Shown: positions 41,821 to 51,178, counted from the stretch's first letter. The stretch: DNA of 64,000 nt from Halobacteriovorax sp. JY17 (GCF_002753895.1 NZ_NJER01000003.1:248001-312000); one strand, 5' to 3'. A program made the numbers and translations. The notes: a model not told the origin generated them from the sequence alone.

Positions 41821-42949
41821 GTTTCTCCCTATAAGACTCATCCATCACCTTATTTATTATGGGTAAATAGTAAGCTCTATCAATATTTGGTAATGAGAAG
41901 ACTAAAGGTTTTATAACTCTCATACAAAGAGAAATTTTGATCGAATTCATACCCAAGAGAAAATTAATAATACGCACTTTCTCATCTCGATCAAATTGTA
42001 ACAAGCTATGCTCGAAAGGCTCATAGCAAAGAGAGATAAATGGTAAGATTTCCTTTTCTCTACAAAAGTCTAATACATCAGGAACTTCTCTCCAATTATC
42101 GGGTTGTACGAGAAAATTCATATTCAAGTTAAGAGAAGACTTTCCTCTAGACACTCTATCCTTTTCATACTCAAGCATTGAATCAATTGTCCTTAAAACA
42201 ACCTTGAGGTTTCCTGGAAATCTTATTTTGTTGTACACCTCAGGAATTAGGCTATCGATACTCGCAACAATACTTTTCACTTCAATTTTATCTAAATATG
42301 ATTTAATTCTTGCTGTAAGTTTCCAATGCATATTTGTCGTGATATTCCAGCGGCAATCGGAATTAACAGTGCTGACCTCATCGATCAATTTAAAAGTATC
42401 ATCTTGCAAGAAAGGCTCTCCCGAAAGCATATCGATCTCTTTCAAATAGGGAAACATAGATTTTCTAGCATCTTTCCAAAAGTTGTCTTCAGTATAAAAC
42501 CCGTTAGGCATTTTCCAAACGTGACACATTTGACATTGAAGATTACAAAAGCCATTAAAGTTTGCTGTTAATTTCAGAATTGGACTTGTCTGAGTTTCTG
42601 TGAGTTCTGCATACTCGAGCAGCTCATTATTGCCTGCACATAAGTTACAGTTATTATAATCAATGTCATTTCGACACATTTTAGAGTTTCCATCTAAAAA
42701 CTCTCTTCGCCACTTCTTAGCGATATCTCCATTCCAAATTTCTTCAAAAGTATTATCCTTAAGATTTCCAATTGAATACTCCGTTCCCTTAAGTCTACAC
42801 ATCCCCACCGATCCATTAGGCTCAAGAATAACTGTTGAAAAAGGCACCACACAAAAATTCTGTCTATCAAAACCACTCTTTCTAAATGTTTCTAAAACAT
42901 TTCCAGTTAAAGTTAGTTTATTTTTCAGTCTACTTTTTTTTGTGTTCAT
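41804..42949 (-). CDS. Radical SAM protein 7 with N-terminal SPASM-like region
   Basis: The 381-residue paralogue of 40705 has auxiliary cysteines C33, C51, C92, C101 and C104, with EEIWNGDIAKKWRREFLDGN. The radical SAM motif CNLQCQMC gives C135, C139 and C142, then HVWKMPNGFY and DMLSGEPF. AAGGG precedes the ATG. It lies 13 bases downstream of the membrane-anchored unknown gene at 42963. A paired convergent arrangement with 40705 implies an inverted duplication, after which the sequences diverged strongly. Confidence 0.87.
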   Translation of the reverse strand: MNTKKSRLKNKLTLTGNVLETFRKSGFDRQNFCVVPFSTVILEPNGSVGMCRLKGTEYSIGNLKDNTFEEIWNGDIAKKWRREFLDGNSKMCRNDIDYNNCNLCAGNNELLEYAELTETQTSPILKLTANFNGFCNLQCQMCHVWKMPNGFYTEDNFWKDARKSMFPYLKEIDMLSGEPFLQDDTFKLIDEVSTVNSDCRWNITTNMHWKLTARIKSYLDKIEVKSIVASIDSLIPEVYNKIRFPGNLKVVLRTIDSMLEYEKDRVSRGKSSLNLNMNFLVQPDNWREVPDVLDFCREKEILPFISLCYEPFEHSLLQFDRDEKVRIINFLLGMNSIKISLCMRVIKPLVFSLPNIDRAYYLPIINKVMDESYREKLKLNL

Positions 42950-42962
42950 ACACCCTTGTCAA

Positions 42963-43844
42963 TTACTTACAGTTTGTTGTTTTAAAAACTTCTTCTGGAT
43001 AACTAATATTATAAAAGGACTCAACGAACTCACCTCTTTCATCGAGACTAATCATTATTTTCCCTCTTTCATCTGCATCTTCTTGAGCTGCGAATAAAGT
43101 CCTAAAAGAAACTTCTTCACCCTGGTGTCCAGTAATTTCTCCTCCCTCTACGACGACCCCTCTTACCTGGTCAGCGCTTTGAAGTTTCCATACTTTAAAT
43201 CTATTTTCTGTAAATTTTATTTTTAAAATTGAATCTTTCTTAGAGCAATATTCTTCTTTAAATTTTATACTTAATTCTTTAGTCTCCTCTACGATACGAA
43301 TTCCTTCGCAATTCTTCTTTGAGAAAACTTCATTCTTTCCAGTTTCATCATCCTTCGCAGAGAAGCTTTCAATCGAGCCTGATTCTGTCTTCAAAACCTT
43401 GAGTATTTGATTTTTAATATCTTCAGCCCTTTCTGCTTTTAGAACATTTAAGCTAATCGAGTCTTTATCCAAAACATGATAAGTTCCTGCAACAAAAGGT
43501 GCTATAGACTCTCGATTAAAAGACTCGCTAGGCAAAACGTTGTTCCAAGCACTAAGTATTCCACCATCCGCATTCACCAGAACTCTACGACTTCCAGTAG
43601 TGCAATAATTTCCAGAAAGTTCAAGATCTAAGAATTTCTCTTTATTTAAATTTTCCAGTTTCTCTCTTTCACTTTCTTCAATTTCTTTCAACTTCTTTTC
43701 AAAAAGTATCATTCGGGCCTTATCTTTTTCAACTTGACTAGAAGTAACTAAGAAGTCGCTATTGATAGATTTATATTGATCATAGAAGTAATAACTCAAA
43801 GAGATACTAATTAAAACACATAGAATTAGAAAAGCTTTCGACAT
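42963..43844 (-). CDS. Membrane-anchored protein with two YCS-W domains
   Basis: The 293-residue protein has an N-terminal anchor (FLILCVLISISLSYYFYDQY), a coiled coil (about 30-75) and two copies of a domain beginning GNYCTTGSRRVLV...W and EEYCSKKDSILKIKF...W. The single domain of the neighbour at 43866 matches (GRYCSIGEEFMFVKIEG...W). Each copy ends near a single cysteine, which suggests one disulphide per domain. Periplasm-facing. I do not recognise the family. GGA lies five bases before the ATG. Confidence 0.7.
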   Translation of the reverse strand: MSKAFLILCVLISISLSYYFYDQYKSINSDFLVTSSQVEKDKARMILFEKKLKEIEESEREKLENLNKEKFLDLELSGNYCTTGSRRVLVNADGGILSAWNNVLPSESFNRESIAPFVAGTYHVLDKDSISLNVLKAERAEDIKNQILKVLKTESGSIESFSAKDDETGKNEVFSKKNCEGIRIVEETKELSIKFKEEYCSKKDSILKIKFTENRFKVWKLQSADQVRGVVVEGGEITGHQGEEVSFRTLFAAQEDADERGKIMISLDERGEFVESFYNISYPEEVFKTTNCK

Positions 43845-43865
43845 AACATTCCATCTTTTTATAGA

Positions 43866-44342
43866 TTAATAACAATTTCTTAAATCAAACTTTAAGGATT
43901 TTTCTTTGATAGGAAAGTAGCTTACAACTTTCCCTGTTTGGGCAACATACTGAAGCTCCATTTCATAGGTTTTGATCTCGCTAGTATCTTTTGCGTAGAG
44001 AACTTTAAAATTTGCATGAAATGAATCTACAATCTCAATTTCCCCCATCACATCAGGACGGGTTCCTTGAACTATTTCAAAATCCCCTTTTACTTCATTC
44101 CATTGCTTAAAGTTCTTTCCCTCGATTTTAACGAACATAAATTCTTCTCCAATCGAGCAATAACGTCCTAGGAAATAGATTTTTTCAGGTGCCACAGAAA
44201 AACCATTCTCAGCTTCAAGACTATAATTATTCATCTTTAGAGCTGTCGTAAGTTTTTCTGACTCTTTATACACTTTAGTATAAAGAAATAAATTAATAAG
44301 AATGCTTAACTGGAGACATCCAAGTAGTATCTTTTTACTCAT
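43866..44342 (-). CDS. Membrane-anchored protein with one YCS-W domain
   Basis: The 158-residue protein has an N-terminal anchor (KKILLGCLQLSILINLFLYT) and one domain with GRYCSIGEEFMFVKIEG and KQWNEV, ending RNCY. It is related to the two-domain neighbour at 42963, 22 bases downstream. The ATG at 44342 is preceded six bases upstream by TATAAT and no Shine-Dalgarno. Function unknown. Confidence 0.68.
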   Translation of the reverse strand: MSKKILLGCLQLSILINLFLYTKVYKESEKLTTALKMNNYSLEAENGFSVAPEKIYFLGRYCSIGEEFMFVKIEGKNFKQWNEVKGDFEIVQGTRPDVMGEIEIVDSFHANFKVLYAKDTSEIKTYEMELQYVAQTGKVVSYFPIKEKSLKFDLRNCY

Positions 44343-44447
44343 GGGACCATTATAGAGCAAAACTAACTTTATTCACTCTTTTTTTAGTAAAACCTGAGCT
44401 TAATAAAGGAAAGTGTTTAATTTTGACACAATAATGCATTAAAGAAC

Positions 44448-45668
44448 TCAAGTAACCACTTCAAAGAAATTACCAAAAGATTTTGCAACACTCTCTATAC
44501 TTGCTAGAGAACCTCCTCCATTTGCTCTTAAGAATAAATAAGAAACCATCACAATACGATGATCATCTGGAGGAAATATGTCCTTTCTTGAATTAACTCT
44601 ACGTTGCCTTCCTTTTATTAGTAAGACATCATTTTTTTCATCATAGGAGTTTTCTATTTGATATAAATCTAAAAGTTTCTGAATTTCAACAAGCCTATCG
44701 CTTTCTTTATACTTTAATACGGATAAGTTTCGAAGCTTAGAAGTACCCTCAATTCTTGCGCATATAAAGGAGAGCGTTGGAACGAGATCGGGACAATCAG
44801 AACAATCGAAGTCAATAACCTTTAAGTTCTTATTCGTTGAAACTTCAAGTCCATTATCTTTAGTCTCTACTTGAAAGTTCATTTTCCTCAACAGGTCTAT
44901 AAAAACAGAGTCGGATTGATACTTATCAACAGAGAAACAGTTTTCAACCCTAACTCTTCCTAAGTCTGCCCCAAGAGCGAGAACATAAGACATTGAACTA
45001 AAGTCCACCGGAACAATGAATTTCTTTTGACCTTTTCTAAATTCACTAATTAAATTCTTAGTCATTTCCCAGTAACTTGTAGAGTATGTCATATCGATAG
45101 GCGAAACCTCTACGCCTTTAAAGCAAAGAGCAAGAGCTATCGCTGTTGCATGCTGGGTTGTTTTTGAAGCATCAATATTTAGAAAGCGATTATTTAATAC
45201 GATTGGTCCATTTAAAGTAAGCCAGCTTTCACACTGATTTACAATTGCACCTAATTCGACAAGGCCCTCCAGAAGATCTGCAATTGGCCTCTCCCTCATT
45301 CTTCCTTCTGGTTCGACTCTATACTTTCTTTTTCCGAGGGCGAGAAATGGGATTAAGAATCTCGTTGTTGTTCCACCATCACCTGGAAGGATTTCTATAA
45401 TTTCACTTCCCTCTTTTTCACATTCAGGAAAGGAGTTCTCAATTCTAATACCATCGTCTATATCGACTATTTTCAACCCTACAATGCGCAAACAATGAAT
45501 AAGATTAGTCACGTCATGTGAGAGAGGCAGATTAACGATTTCAATACTTTCTTTACATAAGCTCGCTAAGATTATTGCCCTATTTGCATAGGACTTCGAA
45601 CTGGGAACCTTTACTACTTTATTAAAAGGTTCTGCCTCAACATTAAATAGAGAGTTTTTTAATTGCAT
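44448..45668 (-). CDS. aroA: 5-enolpyruvylshikimate-3-phosphate synthase (divergent)
   Basis: The 406-residue enzyme joins shikimate 3-phosphate and PEP in the chorismate pathway. SSKSYANRAIILA, RMRERPIADLLEGLVELGA, KESDRLVEI and DDHRIVMV are conserved. The PEP-loop usually written GNAGTxxR is GDGGTTTRFL here, a notable change. The frame extends to 45734, but the ATG at 45668 matches the family start and overlaps aroB by 26 bases. Confidence 0.93.
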   Translation of the reverse strand: MQLKNSLFNVEAEPFNKVVKVPSSKSYANRAIILASLCKESIEIVNLPLSHDVTNLIHCLRIVGLKIVDIDDGIRIENSFPECEKEGSEIIEILPGDGGTTTRFLIPFLALGKRKYRVEPEGRMRERPIADLLEGLVELGAIVNQCESWLTLNGPIVLNNRFLNIDASKTTQHATAIALALCFKGVEVSPIDMTYSTSYWEMTKNLISEFRKGQKKFIVPVDFSSMSYVLALGADLGRVRVENCFSVDKYQSDSVFIDLLRKMNFQVETKDNGLEVSTNKNLKVIDFDCSDCPDLVPTLSFICARIEGTSKLRNLSVLKYKESDRLVEIQKLLDLYQIENSYDEKNDVLLIKGRQRRVNSRKDIFPPDDHRIVMVSYLFLRANGGGSLASIESVAKSFGNFFEVVT

Positions 45669-46668
45669 CTTTTTTCTCGATGATTTTACTTTCAACTTCT
45701 GTAAATGAGATTGAAGTAATTTCTGTTTTTCCAATTTCTTCTACTAAGACAAAGTCAATAAACTCATTTGAAGTAGACTTCTTATCTCTTCTTAAATACT
45801 TCATTATATTTGTAAGTGGAAATTCTTTATTGAGCCAAGGAGCATCTCCTAGCTCAATATTTAAATTTTCTGTTAGTACTTTTATATCTTTAAAGTGCTT
45901 TCCTTCTTTAAATAGTAGATCAACAAGAACAACTCCCCAAATAACCGATATACCATGAGGAAGCTGATACTCACTTTCAATCGCATGTCCAAAGGTATGA
46001 CCTAAGTTCAAAATTTTACGAACACCACTTTCTTTAAAGTCTTCCGTTACTATTTTTTCCTTAAAGAGAATACAGTCCTTAATGAGTGTTTTTATTTCTA
46101 CATCAGGAGTTATTTTATCGAATATTTCTTTCGACAAAAGACCATATTTTAATATTTCTCCAGCTCCACTACTCACTTCTATTTGATCAAGTGTTTCGAG
46201 AAATGAATCACAAACCCAGATGTGCTCAGGATGATGAAAGGCTCCAATTAAGTTCTTACCTAGTGAAGAATTTATTGCAACCTTTCCTCCAATTGCAGCG
46301 TCAACCATTGAAAGAAGTGTTGTTGGAATTGTTGACCATTTAATACCACGTAGAAGAAGGGCTGCGACCATTCCAGAGAAATCACTCGTTGCTCCGCCAC
46401 CTAAAGAAATAAGATGAGCTTTTCTATGGACATTCTTCGATAGAAAATAATCTAGAACAGATTCAAGATTTTCAAAGTTTTTTACTTTTTCTCCATCAGG
46501 AGCTTTCCAAAAAACAATTTTCTTTCCTTCTATTTTAAGAAGGGGAAGAGTTTTTGAATACAAACTCCAAACATTTAAATCTGCGATAATAAGAATTAAA
46601 TCGGAATCGATAGAGCGAATCTTCTCCTTTAAATAATCTAATTTACAAAACTCAATCTTACTATTCAT
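45643..46668 (-). CDS. aroB: 3-dehydroquinate synthase
   Basis: The 341-residue protein shows the family core: LGGGATSDFSGMVAALLLRGIKW-type NAD site, PTTLLSMVDAAIGGKVAIN, GKNLIGAFHHPE, GAGEILKYG and LNLGHTFGHAIE. It converts DAHP to 3-dehydroquinate. A GGGGG run lies before the ATG at 46668; another ATG lies at 46680. It overlaps aroC upstream and aroA downstream, which fixes it as the shikimate enzyme and not a deoxy-inosose synthase relative. Confidence 0.94.
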   Translation of the reverse strand: MNSKIEFCKLDYLKEKIRSIDSDLILIIADLNVWSLYSKTLPLLKIEGKKIVFWKAPDGEKVKNFENLESVLDYFLSKNVHRKAHLISLGGGATSDFSGMVAALLLRGIKWSTIPTTLLSMVDAAIGGKVAINSSLGKNLIGAFHHPEHIWVCDSFLETLDQIEVSSGAGEILKYGLLSKEIFDKITPDVEIKTLIKDCILFKEKIVTEDFKESGVRKILNLGHTFGHAIESEYQLPHGISVIWGVVLVDLLFKEGKHFKDIKVLTENLNIELGDAPWLNKEFPLTNIMKYLRRDKKSTSNEFIDFVLVEEIGKTEITSISFTEVESKIIEKKDAIKKLSI

Positions 46669-47668
46669 TAATTCCCCCATCTCCGTAAGCTCTCTGTCTC
46701 AAGAAATGATCTGCTAATACGCACTTAACCATTGCCTCGACGACTGGAACCGCCCTTGGAAGAATACAAGGATCATGCCTTCCTTCTTTTGCTTTTTCTC
46801 CAATCGTTGAAGTCGGCTTAAAGGTTGTTGTCATGAAGATATCTTCTCCATTTGATATTCCGCCTTCTATTCCGCCAAAGTTCTCTCTCTTAGAAGAGAC
46901 TTCACTTCCCATGAGATTTGCCATCTCCTCACCAAGTCCAAAAGAGAATGAAACACAAGCCCCAATAGAAAGTAGGCTCTTTGCAAAATCGGCCTTCAAT
47001 TTATCAAATGCAGGTTCTCCAAGGCCTATCGGAGTTCCTTTAATTAATATAGAAATTCTCCCTCCTACGGATTCACCATCTGCCTTTAGTTTTAGGAGGT
47101 ATTTCTTAATTTCTGTATTTTTTTCTACCAATGGGTAATTATAAGGAGAGATATCTTTTGTATTTAAGAGATCATCTACTGTTGCAGAGAAAGGACCCAT
47201 CTTTGAAATATAGGCCCTCACTTCAATTTTAGGTATCATAAGACTAGCAAAGTATCCTGCGATGACTCGAGCTAAGGTCTCTCTTCCTGAAGACCTTCCC
47301 CCTCCACGATGATCCCTAAAACCATACTTACCTTGTGTCGTTTCATCAGCGTGACCTGGTCTATACTCAGACTTTAGCTTGTCGTAGTCTTTACTTCTTT
47401 GATTAGTATTTCTAACAATCACGGCGATAGGAGTTCCTAGAGTTTTGTTTTGAAAAACGCCGGAGAGAACTTCAGCGCTATCAGCTTCTTTCCTATTTGT
47501 TGTTCCTGCAACTCTCCCAGGAGCTCTTCGATCCAGTTCAATTTGAAGATCTTCTAGATTAAAGTCTAGGCCAGCTGTTACTCCATCAATCACAACCCCA
47601 AGCGCCTCACCATGGGACTCACCAAATGTTACAAACGAGAAAAGCTTACCAAATTTATTGCCACGCAT
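46661..47668 (-). CDS. aroC: Chorismate synthase
   Basis: The 335-residue enzyme is slightly short. Signatures GESHGEALGVVIDG, RRAPGR, RPGHADETTQGKYGFRDHRGGGRSSGRETLARV and GISNGEDI are intact. It makes chorismate from EPSP with reduced FMN. First gene of the aroC-aroB-aroA unit, an order opposite to the pathway order; the overlaps imply tight coupling. Confidence 0.96.
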   Translation of the reverse strand: MRGNKFGKLFSFVTFGESHGEALGVVIDGVTAGLDFNLEDLQIELDRRAPGRVAGTTNRKEADSAEVLSGVFQNKTLGTPIAVIVRNTNQRSKDYDKLKSEYRPGHADETTQGKYGFRDHRGGGRSSGRETLARVIAGYFASLMIPKIEVRAYISKMGPFSATVDDLLNTKDISPYNYPLVEKNTEIKKYLLKLKADGESVGGRISILIKGTPIGLGEPAFDKLKADFAKSLLSIGACVSFSFGLGEEMANLMGSEVSSKRENFGGIEGGISNGEDIFMTTTFKPTSTIGEKAKEGRHDPCILPRAVPVVEAMVKCVLADHFLRQRAYGDGGINE

Positions 47669-47802
47669 ATTTCACTCTCTACTTAAATAATTGGCAGTAA
47701 ATATTCTAACTACCTGTAATTTTATTGTCCTACCTATTATGCCAGAAGGTAAGACATTTGTGGGAAAATGTTCAGAAGTTATCGTGACCGAAAGAGGTTC
47801 AA

Positions 47803-48504
47803 ATGATAGACAATAGACAGGCGCTACAAGATATTGAAGAGATATCAGAAATACTTGAGAAAATCAGTCGTCATGGAAACTGTCTTGAGTTTTGCCAAAC
47901 TGTTAATGGCCTCACCTACCGTAGCCAATCTTTAATAAAGTTTATTAATAATTTTTCATATGATATTGCTCTTCGCCCTAAAGACAAACTTAATCGCTTT
48001 CAATTTATTCCTGAGATACCAATTTTTGCTAAGAATGAATTTAATAGTATTGTTTTTAAATGCGAGATTAAAAAGATTAACCATCACAACTTAATCGTTG
48101 CAAATTTCCCAGAACTTCTCTATCTCTTAAATACTAGAGAAGGGCAAAGACTTAACTTTGAAAACCTTAATCTTCCTGTCATTTTTAGAAATAATAATAC
48201 GACAGACTACCAACTTAAGAACCTCTTCTTCGGGGGGAGGCTCTGCGATTTTTCAAGGAATGGACTATCCTTTGTTGTCTATGATGAGATATGTGCAGAC
48301 TTCAACATTGGAGATAAAGTTCAATTCTCCACTATAAATGGCTATTCTCTAAAAGAGCCTATTATTGGTACTCTAGTCTATCTACAAAATATTGAAGACC
48401 CTAAGATAGTTCCCTCATCAAAGCTTGCAATAAGGTTTGACAGAGCAATACCTATCAAGCAAATTCTTAAGTACATAGATAATCAAATCTACATTAATGC
48501 TTAA
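47803..48504 (+). CDS. PilZ-like domain protein
   Basis: The 233-residue protein has a C-terminal half with GGRLCDFSRNGLSFVVYDE, followed by FNIGDKVQFSTING and SKLAIRFDRAI. This matches the DxSxxG strand pattern of PilZ domains that bind cyclic di-GMP; the N-terminal RxxxR is not convincing, so binding is uncertain. AGAGG lies six bases before the ATG. It is divergent from aroC and ten bases upstream of a coiled-coil gene. Confidence 0.65.
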   Translation: MIDNRQALQDIEEISEILEKISRHGNCLEFCQTVNGLTYRSQSLIKFINNFSYDIALRPKDKLNRFQFIPEIPIFAKNEFNSIVFKCEIKKINHHNLIVANFPELLYLLNTREGQRLNFENLNLPVIFRNNNTTDYQLKNLFFGGRLCDFSRNGLSFVVYDEICADFNIGDKVQFSTINGYSLKEPIIGTLVYLQNIEDPKIVPSSKLAIRFDRAIPIKQILKYIDNQIYINA

Positions 48505-48513
48505 GAATAATCG

Positions 48514-49230
48514 ATGGAACATTTCAAACACTTTATAGAGCTTCAAAGCTTACTATCTAAGATATCCCTTCACGAAGATAATATTAAATCTGAAGAGGCC
48601 CGTATTATCTTTCTAGAGTCTTCTAGAGATAAGAGGCTTCAAGAAAGAGATCAACTTTTAGAGCAAAGAGATCAAATAATTAAGGTATCAAATGAACACG
48701 AAAAAGTTTTATTTGAAAAAGAGAGAGATTTAAAAAGAGCAACAGACAACCTAACCCAGGCGAGCTCAGAAGCCCAAATGAAGAGTCTAGAATCTGAAAT
48801 TGAGAGACTCTCCCTTCTTACAGATCAAATACAAGAAGAAATACTAAGTAAGCTTGAAGAACAAGAAAACATTGAAAATAAAATTAATGAAGCCAAAGAA
48901 TTTCTAACCGGATCTTCAGAAACACTCGAAGAAATAAGAAGAGAAGTGGAGAATTTTAGCAATAATGAAAGAAAAGAGATAAGTAACTACAGGGAGAGAA
49001 TCGAACTTCTCTTAGAATCTCTCAGTACTTCACACCGTGACTTCTTTGAACAAACCTTGAAAGTTATAAAGGATGATAAAGTTATTTCATTTTTAAATGG
49101 TAAAATTTGCGCAAGATGTCGCTATGAAGCCTCTAGTACACAAATTACAGAAATAGAAAATGGAAGATCTAATGAGGTATGCAATAACTGCTCTCGCATA
49201 CTTATCCCTTCAACTATAAATAGCTTCTAG
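48514..49230 (+). CDS. Coiled-coil protein with C-terminal zinc ribbon
   Basis: The 238-residue protein is a long coiled coil (about 10-195) ending in a four-cysteine ribbon ICARCRYEAS...VCNNCSRIL. It resembles the COG1579/zf-RING_7 family, whose role is unclear. It is probably cotranscribed with the PilZ-like gene. Its stop codon lies inside a hairpin that also covers the end of the TolC gene. Confidence 0.75.
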   Translation: MEHFKHFIELQSLLSKISLHEDNIKSEEARIIFLESSRDKRLQERDQLLEQRDQIIKVSNEHEKVLFEKERDLKRATDNLTQASSEAQMKSLESEIERLSLLTDQIQEEILSKLEEQENIENKINEAKEFLTGSSETLEEIRREVENFSNNERKEISNYRERIELLLESLSTSHRDFFEQTLKVIKDDKVISFLNGKICARCRYEASSTQITEIENGRSNEVCNNCSRILIPSTINSF

Positions 49231-49242
49231 AAGAAGCTATTT
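49218..49242. terminator. Bidirectional hairpin over two convergent stop codons
   Basis: AAATAGCTTC and GAAGCTATTT form a perfect 10-bp stem around TAGAA. The plus-strand stop (49228-49230) is in the loop and the minus-strand stop (49237-49239) in the stem. A and T ends on both sides allow termination either way. Confidence 0.7.
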
Positions 49243-50655
49243 AATCACCGCCTCTTGAAGTTTTCCTCTTAGGAATGCCAACGTACTATAATTAGAATCC
49301 TTCAAGTAGAGATAATTTACATAGGACTGCTGAGTTGTAATCAGCTCCTCTTCGGCCCTAATCACCTGATCTAGAGTCGCTCTCCCCCTAGAGTAGAGAC
49401 GGTTATATTCTTTTAAAGTCTTATTAGATAGTTCAAGTCTCTTAGAAGCAGAGCTGATTAGAATATCAACTTCTCTCTGTCTCTTAATAAGTGAGCTCTC
49501 TTGCTCTTTAAGACTTAAGAGAACCTTTCTTGATTCCATCTTAACTTTATTCAACTCTATTGCTGCCGCTTGTTTTGTTAGAGACTCTGCACTTGATCCG
49601 ATATTCCAAGTTAAAGTAAGTCCAACAGTAAGCTCATTATTTTCACTTCCAATCATTCCTTTTGAAATAGGACTATCGGTTGTCTCATAATTATTCGTAG
49701 TGTACGAAGTTCCAAAAACAAGGCTTGGATAAACGGCACTCTCTGCTCTTCTAGAGCTATCAATTAAATAGTCAATTTGCTTCTTGGTTTGAAGAAAGTT
49801 CTTATTCTCTTCAATTTCACCGCTAACTTTTACAACTTCACTTTCCGCTTTTAATTGATAGTTTAAAATATTTGCTGCAGTGACTTCCCTATGAACTTTC
49901 TTAGATAGGTTCTCAAGACTTGACTGGAGAGAGATGATCTCCGACTTTAAACTCTCTTCAGAAGCAAGATTTTGAGTTTCCGCACTATAAAGATCAACCT
50001 TCTCGCTTAGGCCATCACGCACTCTTCTCTTAATTAATGCCAATCTCTTCTTTGCCCTAGTTACAGCAGCTTTCTTAAGTTCAACATTCGCCTTATCAAG
50101 TTTAGACTTTAAATACTCTGTCGCAAACGTATAGAGATTCGACTCAGTAATATAATCAGAACTTTGTTTTTGATATTCATATGTCTTTTCAGCTATATCT
50201 AGAGAAAGAGCATCTCTTCTTCCAAGAAAGTTATTCCAGAGATCTTGTTCAAGAGAGAGGGTTTGAGTAAATCCTTTATTGTTATTCGTATTATTCGCAT
50301 TATTTACATAATCAACAAGTGTATTTGATAAGCTAATTTTTGTTCCCGTAAAAAACTCTTTCGATAGACTTAAATTATATGAAGTTGTCTCTGTGTCGTT
50401 AGGAAGTAATGTAGCACTACTAATTAGAAGTGATGAACTTCTCTCTAGCTTAGATTTAGTATTCTCACCACTAGCAGATAACTGCCACGCTTTTGATTCA
50501 AAAACCACTTCTTTCTCTAGAGATTTAACTTCTAGGTTCATTCTCTGTGAATCATTGTCTGAACCATTCTTTAAGTACTCTGTAGAAAGAGATGATAGTG
50601 ATGCATCTACCGATAGAGATAATAATAAAGAGATAAATAAAATGAGATTTTTCAC
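49237..50655 (-). CDS. TolC-family outer-membrane efflux protein
   Basis: The 472-residue protein has a signal peptide (KNLILFISLLLSLSVDA) and the OEP repeat organisation: two long helical hairpins (about 150-270 and 350-470) with beta segments, including LTVGLTLTWNIGS and YNRLYSRGRATLDQVIRAEEEL. It would form an outer-membrane channel for efflux or type I secretion. No inner-membrane partner is adjacent. It starts at GTG six bases after AGGA. Confidence 0.88.
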   Translation of the reverse strand: MKNLILFISLLLSLSVDASLSSLSTEYLKNGSDNDSQRMNLEVKSLEKEVVFESKAWQLSASGENTKSKLERSSSLLISSATLLPNDTETTSYNLSLSKEFFTGTKISLSNTLVDYVNNANNTNNNKGFTQTLSLEQDLWNNFLGRRDALSLDIAEKTYEYQKQSSDYITESNLYTFATEYLKSKLDKANVELKKAAVTRAKKRLALIKRRVRDGLSEKVDLYSAETQNLASEESLKSEIISLQSSLENLSKKVHREVTAANILNYQLKAESEVVKVSGEIEENKNFLQTKKQIDYLIDSSRRAESAVYPSLVFGTSYTTNNYETTDSPISKGMIGSENNELTVGLTLTWNIGSSAESLTKQAAAIELNKVKMESRKVLLSLKEQESSLIKRQREVDILISSASKRLELSNKTLKEYNRLYSRGRATLDQVIRAEEELITTQQSYVNYLYLKDSNYSTLAFLRGKLQEAVIK

Positions 50656-50780
50656 ATTGATTCCTAAGTCTTATTAATTTACTAGAAAGTTTTATCATAG
50701 CGCGTAGAACATTTCTATCAACACGTCCTTTTATTATAATACATTTGACGAAGTAAATAACTTAGTGCATAAAATGGGTT

Positions 50781-51130
50781 CCGAGATGGGAAGGCTATCG
50801 CCGGTGAAGTTTACTTCACGGGAGGAAAGTCCGGGCTCCACATGGCGATGTAGCGGGTAATGCCCGTCCACCGCGAGGTGAGGACAAGTGCAACAGAAAG
50901 GATGTACAGGGGTCTGAGAACGTAAGGGGTAGCTTCGGCCGACCTTGCTTCGAATCTTTATGATACCTGCTGTAGTGAAAACAGGTAAACTCTACGTGGT
51001 GCAAGCTTAAATAGGCCTGTGTTAAGGGCGGCCAGTCCGTGCAGGCGGGTAAAGCGCTCGAGCCATAAGGTAACTTATGGCCTAGACGAATGATAGTTCA
51101 CGACAAAACCCGGCTTATCTCCCATCTCGG
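50781..51130 (+). ncRNA. rnpB: RNase P RNA
   Basis: Class A RNase P RNA of about 350 bases. The P1 helix CCGAGATGGG/CCCATCTCGG pairs perfectly at the ends. Conserved blocks GAGGAAAGTCCGGGCTCC, ACAGAAAGGATGTACAGG-like region, TAAACTCTACGTGG and ACGAATGATAGTTCACGACA are present, as is GACAAAACCCGGCTTAT near the end. A T run follows. Confidence 0.97.
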
Positions 51131-51178
51131 TCTTTTATAGCGTTTGCATAAAATGTCTTATCTGAGTACCATTTAATA

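Noticed and set aside
45643-46668. aroB-like gene as a 2-deoxy-scyllo-inosose synthase for an aminoglycoside pathway
   Set aside because: It overlaps aroC and aroA in one operon and has ordinary dehydroquinate synthase motifs, so primary metabolism explains it.
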